A stretch of 64,000 bases of DNA from Eriocheir sinensis (GCF_024679095.1 NW_026111621.1:46001-110000); one strand, 5' to 3'; positions 11,441 through 24,107 are shown, numbered from the stretch's first letter. Notes: generated from the sequence alone by a model not told the origin. A program made the numbers and translations.

Positions 11441-11735
11441 TTACACTAATAATGGACTAATTATTGCACTTTGGTTTTGTTGTTCTTTACCCACATTATT
11501 TATTATAACTTCCCAATATAAATTATTGTTTTCATCTTTACAAATGAATGTCATGTCTCTGTTTTCTTTATCCAGACTGCAGTAATGTTCAAAAGACATT
11601 GAAGACAGAGCTTCCAGGTCGTCCCCAGAACACTGATGCTTGGGCTCTTCTAGCGTTGCTCTCCCGGCAGCAACAAGGCCAGCACCATGGGACTTCTCAG
11701 GTGATGGCTCCAACACAATGCAGTTTTCATCAGAG
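11441..11735 (-). CDS. Candidate terminal exon, unrecognised protein
   Basis: On the minus strand an acceptor-like tctctctatcacag ends at 11736 and is followed by an open frame of about 98 codons to a stop at 11441. It begins SDENCIVLEPSPEKSHGAG and includes SSMSFEHYCSLDKENRD. It lies head to head with the Harbinger exon on the plus strand. Harbinger transposons often carry a second Myb/SANT-like gene, so it could be that gene's last exon, but no SANT motif is visible. Weak call. Confidence 0.3.
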
Positions 11736-13611
11736 CTGTGATAGAGAGATCAAAATATTGAGTGTCTTATTATGGCTATCTGTGATGTGTTAGTTAATAA
11801 ATTCTGCACCTTTCTAGTCACAAATTTTGCTAGTCCCTCTTACCACTATTTGGTACTTGTCTGAATGTAAGGAAAAACTTTGACCCTACACTGAGTGCTG
11901 GAAATCTCGTATGCCTGCAATGCTCATCGATTGAAAGATGCCCACTTTTCCTTATTCTTACTCTAGCTTTCTTATTTGCACCCCTCACTCCACTTCCTCC
12001 TCCTTTTTTTCACCTTTGTCACTCTGCCACATCAGTCCCAACGCATCTCTCTCTTTGCCTCATGTCATTCATTAACTTTTGAATGCATTTCAGAATATCT
12101 GTATAGATTTAATTATCTTAAGATCATAATAGTGGTATGCATACTACAACACACAACAATGAAGATCTACAGTTGCACCCTTAAGAGGAGTTGCTTGAAC
12201 AGCCATAACCACCAACGTTAGCAGAATGACATACAGCAGCAGATAAAGGAATGATGAGGGAGAGAGAGAGAGGTCAGGTAGATTATAGTAACTATGTGTC
12301 ACTCCTCTTTTTTTTTTAATGAACACCAGTCTCCCCCAATCCTTTGATGGTTGTCCAGCAAATGTTATATTATCCATCCCGAGCAGGCTTTGCTTTGACT
12401 GCTTTTGATTGTGGTTTGAGTGGGTGTCAGGGATGGCTCTGTTGGTGGCCCGCCTCCTGGAATTGAATCATTTATGTATTAGGGTGTGTGATGTTACATT
12501 ACTAACAGTGTTCACACCTAAGCTATCACAATCTGACAAATTTCCTGCTGACAAAATGCAGGGTATTGTGTAACTTACTGTGATTCCAGTTATGTATTAT
12601 TATTCCAGGGTATGATTGGTATTATCAACATGGGAATATATCATCCTTTACTCAACCAATTGCTCTACTGTTGTCATACATTTATTAAACTAACATCTCA
12701 GACCTCCCAGAAAATTGTAGGAAAGAGTGTAAAGATCAAAACAAGTTTAGAAATAGCCATGAAATGTGTGGGAGACTGCATGGCCACAGGCGGCCAATGC
12801 AACAATGTGTGGAAGCATTCTTATTGGGTTTTTATTGTGGTGAGTTGTAAGTTGTGCCTGCCACAGGATGCTGTGGGTTATTAAGCCACCTAAGGACATG
12901 CATGTTCCCACAAACATATCACGGCTATTTTAGTATTTGTTTGATCTTTTCACTGTTTCCCAGGGATTCCCAGGAGGTTTGAAGGTAATAGAATTCATGT
13001 ATGACTTGTGAAAAGATTAAGTTGGGTAAGTAGGAGGAAATCTGCACGTTAATAATACCAAACTATTTATGCATCTTTGGGCCATCATTGCGGCTGTCCT
13101 GGCGTACTAAAAGCTACTAAAATGAAAAAAAACATATAGGTACTACAAGGACTTTAACTGCTAATATGAACTTCAAGCGTGGGATTTTATAGCACAGCAG
13201 GCTCACCTGGTTGGCCCATCCATTTAGCAGCATGACAAGAATTTACAGTGAAAAAGGTCAGATGGGCAAAAAAACTGCTGGCAACCTGCAAGTTGATATC
13301 CGGGAAAGCTGCAACATGTGGCTATACGGGCTGGAAGGATGTGCCATGAACAGTGTTCGGTACTTGTGTTCAGTCTTGAAAATTATATAGCACATCAGAT
13401 AAGCGAGTGTGGAAACTATACGTATCAAAGTTTGTTCCTACTTATACTTTGTCCGGGTAATAGTGGTACAGTAGTGGCAGGTTGGGGAGCGCGTGGTGAG
13501 GTGAGGCACAGTTACTGGTCCTTTGATTATATTATTCCTGGGTTGAAATATATAGAAAATTAGAAATCAATGCATAGATGTAGTGTGTTTCACTCTACAT
13601 TTTCCCGGCAG
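11736..13611. other. Mostly unassigned sequence
   Basis: Contains an open frame at 12612-12884 (MKCVGDCMATGGQCNNVW) that I cannot assign. No known repeat family was recognised. Confidence 0.4.
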
Positions 13612-13722
13612 GTTCGATGGCACCCCGGCACCAAGTGTTCATTGCCTCTCTGTCTGTTCAGTGCCTGTCACAAGGTATGCAGGATGGCCAGTGGTGCCCT
13701 TGTTCTTTGGCAACTGCAGCTG
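13612..13722 (+). CDS. Candidate internal exon, unrecognised
   Basis: A polypyrimidine tract and cccggcag end at 13611. 111 nt later a consensus donor ctg/gtgagt begins at 13723. All three frames are open. The frame starting at 13614 (SMAPRHQVFIASLSVQ) ends with one leftover base, the phase needed to join the candidate exon at 16171. No family recognised; it could be chance or an RNA exon. Confidence 0.25.
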
Positions 13723-14319
13723 GTGAGTTAAAACTTTATAAGTTCAAACAAACTCAGTTGACTTAATGAGTGTGATATGACTCTCACCCCAGACAAGCTA
13801 TAGCTGTTTTATCGACTTACTTCCCTTAACACGACTCCCTCCCCCATCCAAGTTAGCTGTTCCATCAGTTACCTCAGCATGATACAGCCCCTTCCCATCT
13901 AAGCCACGTTAGCTGATCAATCAGTTTCCTCAGCATGATACAGCCCCTTCCCAGCCAAGTAAAGTTAGCTGTTCCATCGGCTTACCCCACTTTATGGGGA
14001 CACTCACAAAATTCATGGCTCGAGGAAGTTGATAAATCCTGCCATAAGATAGGTAGGATACTTAGGATGGTAAGGAGGCCTGCATGGACACTTGCCTGGA
14101 GAAACCCTTGTGTGTCGTAGGGTGGGCGAGGTGACGCACCCCTCAGCCTATGCCCCTGATGTTTGATTTGTAGAACACATGAGGCCACTTGCCGATGTGA
14201 GTAAAACTAAGCTTATGTAAAATATCTAGGTCTATATTCCTAAAACACATATCCTCATCTGGTGGATGATCATAATAGGCTGAGTATATAGCTCCCAAAA
14301 TTAGCAATCCTCGACCTTT
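13723..14319. other. Unassigned, with a short local duplication
   Basis: The phrase agttagctgttccatc / cagcatgatacagccccttc occurs two to three times between 13850 and 13980. Nothing else was recognised. Confidence 0.45.
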
Positions 14320-14725
14320 ACACCTGGCCACAGTCCTTCAAGACATCCTTGATTTTCACACCTGACCACTGTCCTTCAAAACATCCTTGATTTTCACACC
14401 TGGCCACAGCCCTTCAAAGCATCCTTGATTTTCACACCTGGGCACAGTCCTTCAAAACATCCTTGATTTTCACACCTGGCCACTCTCCATCAAAACATCC
14501 TTGATTTTCACACCTGGCCACTGTCCTTCAAAACATCCTTGATTTTCACACCTGGCCACAGTCCTTCAAAACATCCTTGATTTTCACACCTGGCCACTGT
14601 CCTTCAAAACATCCTTGATTTTCACACCTGGCCACTGTCCTTCAAAACATCCTTGATTTTCACACCTGGCCACTGTCCTTCAAAACATCCTTGATTTTCA
14701 CACCTGGCCACAGTCCTTCAAAACA
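14320..14725. repeat. 38-bp tandem array, ~11 copies
   Basis: The unit contains ccttgattttcacacctggc followed by cactgtccttcaaaacat, with a CACAGTCC / CACTGTCC alternation between units. Spacing of the cctt-caaa core is a steady 38 nt. It ends abruptly at aaacaaacatgagt. Confidence 0.95.
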
Positions 14726-14756
14726 AACATGAGTAAGTTGAATTATGAGACATTCG

Positions 14757-15013
14757 TGATATTGTACTGCTCAGAATTCCACTTTCCTGTACATCCACAC
14801 AACCTCTGCGTGTCACAAGCTGCACGATAAATTTAGCCAGACCTGAAGAGGGAGAAACAAATTTTCCAGCACCAGGGCTTGAACCCACAACCAGCTATAG
14901 ACGGGGAAGCACTCTTCCACTAAGTTGGCCAAAGAGGTATCTACCCTGCTGGCTAAGTGGGTTTGGGAGGTTTTCCACATCAGGCGGATCACTACACGGC
15001 TCCTTTTCCATTA
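14757..15013 (-). mobile_element. SINE-B copy, tRNA-derived
   Basis: Read on the minus strand it has the same order as the copy at 2775: acccacttagccag, then tttggccaacttagtgg, then a B-box-like gggttcaagccc, then the body with tttatcgtgc and acacgcagagg. Diverged by substitutions and small indels. Confidence 0.75.
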
Positions 15014-15167
15014 GACCAATTGGTGTGTTGCCTGCTAAAACTTCTGTTTGCCATGAACCCTTTGGAGAGAGTGGGCATCCATCATCCTGTTCCCAACACA
15101 GGGGAGGCACAACAGAACACAGGAGAGTTTTAGCCACCACTTGTATTGGCCAGAATTTCACTTTCCT

Positions 15168-15575
15168 GTACATTCACATGACCTCGCATGTCACGAAACA
15201 CACAAGAAATTGATACAAACCCAGAAAGGGGGAAACACAGGGCCATATTTTCTGGTGGGGCTAGGGGGGCTATAGCCCCCCAATGTTTTCCTAGAAATGC
15301 TTAATTTTCCCAAAAAATTCATCCAGCTGTGCATGCTCGCTTTGTTCACCCCCCTACCACCCTACACTCATGAACCTATGATGCCCTCTAGTTCCCACCC
15401 AGAATTTACCAGAATTACGGCCCTGAAACGAATGGTTCTGGGGCCAGGCATCAAACCTGCAATAGGCCAGATGGGAAACAACCCTTCTACTAAGTCTGCC
15501 AAAGAGGTGCAGCACTACACTTGCTAGGTGGGTTTGGAGGGCTTTCCACACCAGGCAGCTGATCACTACACAATA
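15168..15575 (-). mobile_element. SINE-B copy split by a small inverted-repeat element
   Basis: The two halves (15168-15237 and 15426-15575) match the SINE-B copy at 14757-15013 in order. The gap is filled by the 188-bp element described next. Confidence 0.7.
15238..15425. mobile_element. 188-bp MITE with CAGGGCC inverted ends
   Basis: The left end cagggccatattttctgg and the right end ccagaattacggccctg are inverted repeats differing at three positions. The CAGGG start and short length suggest a hAT-like non-autonomous element. The flanks share only aaac(a/g) when the ends are set at CAGGG, so the target duplication is uncertain. Confidence 0.6.
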
Positions 15576-16170
15576 GGTGCAAAAAACTTATAAATTTACA
15601 AAATAGTATTCTGATTAGAGATTGTTAAAGGCAATACTAAAATGCAGAAATTTTGGGTTACCTTTTCACTGGTCAAGTCAGCTTAGTTTATGAAGTGGCT
15701 GCTTTGTGGTGGGTGATGACTCAGTTGGGTGCAAGCAGGATTTTGTAGGGGGAGGAGTGACCTTTTTCCTCTATATTTTTGTTATTTATTTCATGTAATG
15801 TTGATCATTACTGCTCACATAAAGTTGCACTGCATTCAAACTTACCAAACCTGTCAACAGCATATGTTTTTGTGATCAGAAAAATTCCAGTTTGTACCAA
15901 TAATTTTTTGTTTTCATTATTCAAAGAGGTATTTTGGCTATACTGCAAATAAGTTTTACAGAAAAATTGCATTGCTACATCATTCAGTTCAAACTAGAAT
16001 AATAACCACACATTCACACTTGATGTGCATTTCATATGTATAAACCGTAGTCATCACAACCTAAGTATGTAACAATATAATCACAGGTTATGCCATCAGT
16101 AATTATGCTCTCCGCATAATAGTATTAAGTGTTGAGTTATGCTTTACTTATCTTACATTATTCCCCACAG
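15576..16170. other. AT-rich unassigned sequence
   Basis: No repeat or coding signature was recognised. Confidence 0.4.
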
Positions 16171-16280
16171 GTGTGTGGAACTGTGTGAAGAGACAAAAAA
16201 TGATAAATGAGTCCATGATAGTGATGGCAAAATTTACTGATGTATCAAGGTGTGGCTTAGCGACAGGATGCAGAGTTCAG
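16171..16280 (+). CDS. Candidate internal exon, unrecognised
   Basis: The acceptor ttccccacag ends at 16170 and the donor cag/gtaaat begins at 16281. The frame starting at 16173 is open throughout (VWNCVKRQKMINESMIVMA) and its phase fits the candidate exon at 13612-13722. No domain recognised. Confidence 0.3.
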
Positions 16281-16527
16281 GTAAATGGTAAAAAATGTGT
16301 CAAATTTTGCACAAAAAGCAGTGCCCTTCATGGATCAGTTAAGAGCCCATTTTTAAATTGATCTGCTACATAGAAATATATTTAAATGTGGCGTGAATAT
16401 ACATTATGTATTGGGTCTGCTGAAGATAAAAAAAATAGTTTATCAATTAGATGAACCATGATCCCGGGGTACTGAATGGGGAACTTAGACTATATAATTG
16501 CTCCAATAAATGGCCAATTGATCTGTA

Positions 16528-18535
<2,008 letters not shown>

Positions 18536-18544
18536 AGGAGGCGG

Positions 18545-19089
18545 AGAGAGGGAGTAATGGTGTTGATATCCTTTCTCTTCCTCCCTCCTTATTTTCACAT
18601 ATTCATTTCTTGCTATCTTAAAGTCTTCTTTATTCCTCTGGTTCTTTTCAATCTTTTGCACGCTTTGTCCCTTTTTTTCTTTGCACCTGCACATTTTGCA
18701 TTAAACCAATCTTGCTTTCCTCTGTCTATTGGTTTATATAATGGGACATTTTTTGACTCCTGTCTCATATGCCTCTATGAAAATATCATACTTTTCCTGC
18801 ACTTCGTTTCTTCTTTTTAACTTTTCCCAGTCCAGTTTTTTGTAATATTTCTTGAGTTTTTCTATGTCCACTTTCCTGTAGTTTCTCCTCATCGGTTTCC
18901 AGCTCTATTATTACATGATCACTTTTTCCCGTGGGACACACCTATCTTAACTCATTTAACAGGTCCACTCCCTTCGTCAGCACCAGGTTAATTCTTGCTG
19001 GTCGTCATCACTCTTGTATCTTGTATTTTCAGTCACCCACTGCATCATTAAGTTTTCCATAGTCAGTTTAAAAAATCTATCTCCCCATG

Positions 19090-19090
<1 letters not shown>
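18545..19090 (-). mobile_element. LINE-C-like ORF2 fragment (endonuclease end/linker)
   Basis: Minus-strand frames with stops read MQWVTENTRYKSDDDQ, EKLKRRNEVQEKYDIFIEAY, and KIARNEYVKIRREEEKGYQ. This resembles the stretch between the endonuclease and RT of LINE-C-type elements. It lies head to head with the ORF1 fragment, so the pair is not one simple insertion. Confidence 0.5.

Positions 19091-19092
<2 letters not shown>

Positions 19093-19130
<38 letters not shown>
19093..19130. repeat. (GT)n microsatellite
   Basis: About 38 bp of GT. Confidence 0.97.
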
Positions 19131-19135
<5 letters not shown>

Positions 19136-19349
19136 TATAAGCTACCAATTTATTTTTCTCCTTTCTCATGCTGAAGATTGACTTCCCTTACAGCTTGAAT
19201 AAAATAGATCCATTAATCTGCATAAGTTATCAATGCCGAGTTAATATTTTTCTTGACTTCTTATTTAATTCTCAGAAATCAATGGGAAGTCAATTTTTTA
19301 AATGGCAAATGACAACTGAAACACGGCAGAGATACTTTTTGAGGAGTAG

Positions 19350-19562
19350 CTAAGTTAGGGAAGGGGGAATAAGGAGGGGAGTGAGAGGGAGGAGTGGAGG
19401 AAGGGAGGGAAAGGAAGGAGATAATGGAGAGGTAGGAGGAGAGGGAAAGGAGGGAAAGGAAAGAGATGAAGGAGGAGCAGGAAAGGGAGGAGGAGGAAGA
19501 GGAGAGAAAAGGTGGAGGGGAGGGAAAGGGGAAAGGAAGGGAAATGAGGATAAAGATGGGGA
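19350..19562. repeat. Polypurine tract (GGA/GAA-rich)
   Basis: About 210 bp almost wholly A/G on the plus strand, made of ggagg, ggaaagg and gagaaaagg words. Open frames on both strands here are compositional. Confidence 0.9.
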
Positions 19563-19726
19563 TTAGGATCAAACAGGAGAGGAGCACAGATGGGAAAATG
19601 GCAATAATGATAATGGTAATGATGATAATGGCAAGGAAAGTAATGATGAAAGAAAAACCTATTGAGAAGAAAGCTAATCAAATAAATTAAGAAATAAAAT
19701 ACAGGGGTCTGGAAGGGCTACATTAA

Positions 19727-20150
19727 CCCGGTAGCAGTGAAGGGCCAAATTTGTGGCTTTACCGTGTAGCAGCGGCGGGCCAAATTTGTGGCTTTACCGT
19801 GTAGCAGGGACGGGCTAAATTTGTGGCTTTACCGTGTAGCAGCGGCGGGCCAAATTTGTGGCTTTACCGTGTAGCAGCGACGGGCTAAATTTGTGGCTTT
19901 ACCGTGTAGCAGCGACGGGCTAAATTTGTGGCTTTACCGTGTAGCAGCGACGGGCTAAATTTGTGGCTTTACCGTGTAGCAGCGACGGGCCAAATTTGTG
20001 CCATGATATAAACCCCCAAAATAGATGATTCATAATCTGATCACAAATGCTTTGATATATATTATGAAATGGTTTGTGTAAGGGATGATTTTTTCTCATT
20101 TTTTTTGCTTAGAGAGACCATTAAGAAACCTGATCCCCGCTGCTACCGGG
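19727..20150. mobile_element. piggyBac-like MITE, TTAA target, 8 internal 35-bp repeats (copy 1)
   Basis: Bounded by TTAA at 19723-19726 and 20151-20154. The ends are inverted: CCCGGTAGCAG on the left and CTGCTACCGGG on the right. TTAA duplication with CCC...GGG ends is the hallmark of piggyBac transposons. The left side consists of 8 head-to-tail units of 35 bp (gtagcagcgacgggctaaat, then ttgtggctttaccgt). A unique right part follows (catgatataaaccccc, atattatgaaatggtttgtg). There is no ORF, so it would depend on a transposase supplied in trans. Confidence 0.9.
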
Positions 20151-20269
20151 TTAAGAAAGCCATACCTGAAGAATCGTCTGAAAATGGAGACTTCCGGGCC
20201 GAGGAGGTGTGGGGCTCGCCGAGGTTGGTCACCAGGTCACAGCCCACATCTGAAGAACAACGAGGACAC

Positions 20270-20515
20270 ATGAGGTTCTGGTCCTCACAATCTGACGCAC
20301 TCCCGACGCCTCAGATACACATAAACATAGTGCAGTAAGGAGATGAGACACTCAACAGGGAAAAAGAGATAAAAGTTGCAAGTTATGATATAGGGAGTTA
20401 GAAAAATTGCAAGTTATAATATAGTTCTGGTCCTCACGATTTGGTGCACACCCAACGCCTCAAGTACAAATAAACACAGGCCAGTAATGAGAGGTGACAC
20501 TCAACAGGGGAAAAA
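20270..20515. repeat. Local duplication, ~145-150-bp spacing
   Basis: The block ggttctggtcctcacaatct ... acgcctcagata...aaacatagtgcagtaa... gacactcaacaggg recurs as gttctggtcctcacgatttg ... acgcctcaagta...aacacaggccagtaa...gacactcaacaggg. Confidence 0.75.
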
Positions 20516-21205
20516 AAGGAAAAGGCCCCAATTCTTCCCGAGCCTTTGAATAAATTACTCCTAAATTGGTGACCTGGCCATCCCATTCATAAGGCAGTGA
20601 GGTCCCCCAACATCACACTTAACATTTAATTTCTTAGGTGATTCGTCAAAAGTTGTGTGTAGAAATCTGTAGAGACAAACACTGATGATCTCAGGGCAAT
20701 AAGCATAGCTGCCATTGAAAGCATGATGGTGTTGCAGTGTACATGGCAGTACATAGAAAATATAAATTAGTATGATGATATTTCCATATATGTTTTGGCA
20801 GCTACTGCTCAGCATTCCCTTAGAAGGGTTGCCACAGCAGATGTGTATACACATGCAGTGAAGAAGGGAAAATACTTAAAGCATCAAGCTGCTTGTGCTC
20901 CTTTTACTGCTCTAGGGCTGTGAGGTAACAGTAAATGGTGAGGTGGTGAGCTGATGCCTTCAGTAACGCAGACCTTTGCAGGACTGCTGGGCATCACTAA
21001 AGTGGCTGTGTGCCAAACTACTAGCTATTGCTTCAGTAAACAGGAAAATTAATCAAGGCTTTTTTTTTACCTTCATTCCCTGTGCATGCAAACTTTTGCT
21101 CTATGGGCCTATGACTCACTCCCCACAAGTCACCCCTGCTCACTGGGATTTATCTGTAAGAGACAACTCTTGGTGAGACAGAGCACAGGGAGGCCAACAA
21201 GTGTT
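20516..21205. other. Unassigned sequence
   Basis: No repeat or exon signature was recognised. Confidence 0.4.
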
Positions 21206-21979
21206 GTGCCCTGAGGGAAATGACTGACCCTGCCAAGACTTATTTTCAATGGAAAGGGAGCTGCTGTGGAGGCTTGGACATTTCCAAACCACTGGCCACT
21301 ATGGTTATGAAGTCGTCCAGCACTGGGGTAGTACTGGCACTAGGGAAAAGGCCAATGTTGTACCAATATTTACAAAGGGGGATACATCAGCTGTGTCTAT
21401 TTACCACCAACTGGTTTAAAGTCAGTTGTAGGGAAATTATTTGTGTTACAGCTAGAAATATTCATGACCACCCAAACAAATACAATCAGATTAATGACTT
21501 CCTGCATGGGTTCACGAAGGGTAAATCTCATCTAATTAACCTTATGATACTTCTCAAAAAGGTGCATGAAGGGGCAGGAAAGGATGAAATTTATGATGTT
21601 GTTTATATATCTCACTTTAAGTTGAGCATTCAAGACTTAAATAAAGTCAAAGCACATGGGTCAGATGGTTAAGGTTTGGGGTGAATCTGGAGGTGACTAA
21701 GAGACAAGACGCAGAGAGTTCAAGTAAACACATATAAATCAGACTGGGTGTATGTACTGATGGCAGCCCACAAGGTTTAGCTTTAGATCCATTGCTATTT
21801 ACTATTTACATCAATGATCTTGATTGTAGTGCAACCAATGACATCAGGAAGTTTGCGGATGACACATAAATAGGACGACTAATCAGTGACACTGGTATTA
21901 CAGGGCGACCTAAATGCACTGTACGAGTGTTCCCATAAATGGATGATGCAGTTCAACATGGAGACGCTGATAATTTTAA

Positions 21980-22191
21980 CCCGGTAGTAGCGATGGGCCA
22001 AATTTGTGGCTTTACTGTGTAGCAGCGACGGGCCAAATTTGTGCCATGATATAAACCTCCCAAAATAGATACATAATCTGATCACAAATGCTTTGATATA
22101 TATTATGAAATGGTTTGTGTGAGGGGTGATTTTTTCTCATTTTTCTCGCTTGGAGGGACCATTAAGAAACATGATCCCCGCTGCTACCAGG
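21980..22191. mobile_element. piggyBac-like MITE, TTAA target, 2 internal repeats (copy 2)
   Basis: Flanked by TTAA at 21976-21979 and 22192-22195. The ends CCCGGTAGTAGCG and CGCTGCTACCAGG are inverted with two substitutions. The right part closely matches copy 1 (19727-20150), but only two 35-bp units are present, which explains the 212-bp length difference (6 units). It is inserted in a LINE fossil. Confidence 0.9.
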
Positions 22192-22344
22192 TTAAGTGTA
22201 GGAAAAATGATCTTCCAAGTAGTTAAAACAAACAATGAAAACAAATAATGAAAACAAATAAATAAAACAAGTCTTGGTCATTCTAGGTATGTGTGAGCCC
22301 TGACATTCAACCCCTAAATCACTGTATTACTGCCCTGAACCACA

Positions 22345-22515
22345 CAATTTTTTTTTTTACAGCAGGGGAGGCAGCTCAAGGTCAAAAAACAAAAACAGCA
22401 ACAAAAAGGCCTGCTATACACTGCTTCGACAAAATAAAAAGAACGAGAGGCCAGCAGTGAGGTCAATTTTGGGTGGATAGGAGTCTTGATACTCTCCACT
22501 CGAAAGAGCTCAATG
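22345..22515 (-). mobile_element. LINE-A-type 3' tail fragment
   Basis: Matches the 3' UTR end of LINE-A on the minus strand: T run, tacagcaggggaggcagctc, ggcctgctatacactgcttc, gaggtcaattttgggtgga. Only the UTR and the last codons remain. Confidence 0.7.
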
Positions 22516-22752
22516 CAAATTAGTCTTGGGCTGTATTTATATGGCCATCAGCAACTGGCAGTGCAGAAGTAATCCTAGTTGTATATTTGCCACTGGTTAG
22601 ACCCTTCCTGGATAAGACTGCTCAATTTTGGTGCCCCTATTACAGAGAGGATACAGTTCTCTTAAATTAGTACAGAGGAGAGACTAAAGTGATCCAAGGA
22701 CATAGAAACGAGCCGTACGGGGTGACTAAAAAACTTAACATATTCTCCGGAA

Positions 22753-23155
22753 AGCCGTAGACTGTGAGGTGATTTATTAGAAGTTTTTAGATGGGTTATA
22801 GGGATTAATAAGGGCAATTTAGTAACCTTCCCTGACTTAACAAAAGCCTAATTCACTTAACTCATATAGGGCAAGACTGGAAAGCCGTAGACTGTGAGGT
22901 TATTTTTTAGAAGTTCTCAGACGGGTTACAGGGATTAATAAGGGCAATTTAGTAACCTTCCCTGATTTATTGAAAGCCTAAAATCACTTCACTTGTACAG
23001 GGTGACTAAAAACCCTTAACTTACATATTCCGGAAAGCAGTAGACTGTGACGTGCTTTATTAGAAGTTTTCAGATGGGTTGTAGGGGTGAATAAGGGCAA
23101 TCTAGTAACCTTGCCTGACTTTCCTAAGGCCAAAAATCACTTCATTCAGGCAGCT
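22753..23155. repeat. Three tandem copies of a ~130-150-bp unit
   Basis: Each unit starts ggaaagc(c/a)gtagactgtga and contains taataagggcaattt and gtaaccttccctga. Starts are at about 22753, 22880 and 23033. Confidence 0.88.
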
Positions 23156-23336
23156 GCTTCCCATCAGTAATGTTCCTCCCTCTCCTGCCACCTCTTTTAT
23201 ACCCTCCTTCCCCTCCTCTTCCATCACAGCACTCATTCATTCCCACCCTGCCATACAAAACCGTACAGCACCTCAGAACTCATAGCACGGTACAGCACCT
23301 CATCAGAAGAGAGGGAGCAGGTGACAAGAGGATTAT

Positions 23337-23468
23337 ATTTTACAAGGGAGGCAGCTCAAGGGCAAAAAAAACAAAAAGAGCAACAAAGAAGCTTGCTATA
23401 CGCTGCTTCAACAAATGCAAGCAGAACGAGAGCCCAAAGGAGAGGTCAATTTGAAGTGGAGAGGTGTC
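23337..23468 (-). mobile_element. LINE-A-type 3' tail fragment
   Basis: Contains acaagggaggcagctcaagg, gcttgctatacgctgcttca and gaggtcaatttgaagtggag, equivalent to 22345-22515. The TTAA-flanked element at 23473 directly follows. Confidence 0.65.
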
Positions 23469-23472
23469 TTAA

Positions 23473-24107
23473 CCTGTCCGCTGCGATTGGCACAGATTTT
23501 GCCCTCACTGGTTGCCTGGTAACATATATATCCCTTCACTGGTAGCCTAGTACCATATAGTCCCAGGTCTTGCTCTGCCTCTGTGGTGGATAGTGGAGTG
23601 TTTCCCATGTGGTATTGGTGTGCTGAATATCCCTTCATTGGTAGCATGGTGATATATAGTCCTAGGTCTTTATCTGCCTCTGTGGTGGATAGTGGAGTGT
23701 TTCCCATGTGGTACTGGTGTGCTATATATCCCTTCATTGGTAGACTGGTAACATATAGTCCCAGGTCTTTCTCCTCTTAGGGACCAGCAAACCTCGTAAG
23801 GACCAGCAGGTCTGCTGTTGTTTGTTCTTCCTTTGTGTTGTGTTCTGCCTCTGCGGTGGATAGTGGAGTGTTTCCCATGTGGTATTGGTGTGCTGGATAT
23901 CCCTTCATTGGTAGACTGGTAACATATAGTCCCAGGTCTTTCTCTGCCTCTGTGGTGGATAGTGGAGTGTTTCCCATGTGGTATGGATATGCTTCCCCTC
24001 CCAAGGTGCATGACATTACATTTTTCTTCATTGAACTGTAGCAGCCACTTTTTGTTCCATTCCTTAGCTTGGTGAGGTCTTCTTGTAGGAAATCCACAGT
24101 CAAACGG
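23473..24107. mobile_element. TTAA-flanked element carrying an amplified RT fragment (copy 1)
   Basis: Bounded by TTAA at 23469-23472 and 24108-24111, with a left end cctgtccgctgcgattggca and a right end ggaaatccacagtcaaacgg. The same two ends enclose a 241-bp copy at 29366-29606. On the minus strand the interior encodes a piece of a non-LTR RT C-terminal region (DFLQEDLTKLRNGTK, then YHMGNTPLSTTEAEKDLGLY). A 99-bp block (33 codons, MGNTPLSTTEA...MKGY.AHQYH) is repeated about four times. Between units, 23779-23840 holds a stretch (ctcgtaaggaccagcaggtc) also found at the 3' end of the CR1-type LINE at 39417-39468. Confidence 0.65.

Larger units (their letters stand above)
21210..22700 (+). mobile_element. 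Heavily decayed CR1-like LINE, twice interrupted
   Basis: RT fossils occur in order on the plus strand: ANVVPIFTKGD near 21349, SVVGKLF near 21425, HGFTKGKSHL near 21510, PQGLALDPLLFTIYINDLD near 21770-21825, KFADDT near 21850, and LVRPFLDKTAQFWCPYYRED near 22596-22655. The copy is full of stops and shifts. It is interrupted by the piggyBac-like MITE at 21980-22191 and by a LINE-A-type tail at 22345-22515. It resembles the CR1-type elements at 37568 and 47957. Confidence 0.72.

Noticed and set aside
14320..14725. CRISPR-like regularly spaced repeats
   Set aside because: Units are contiguous 38-bp tandem repeats without unique spacers, in a eukaryotic genome.
19355..19690. Glu/Gly/Arg-rich open frames in the purine tract
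   Set aside because: Compositional frames of a polypurine tract on one strand and Phe/Leu/Ser-rich frames on the other; no gene evidence.
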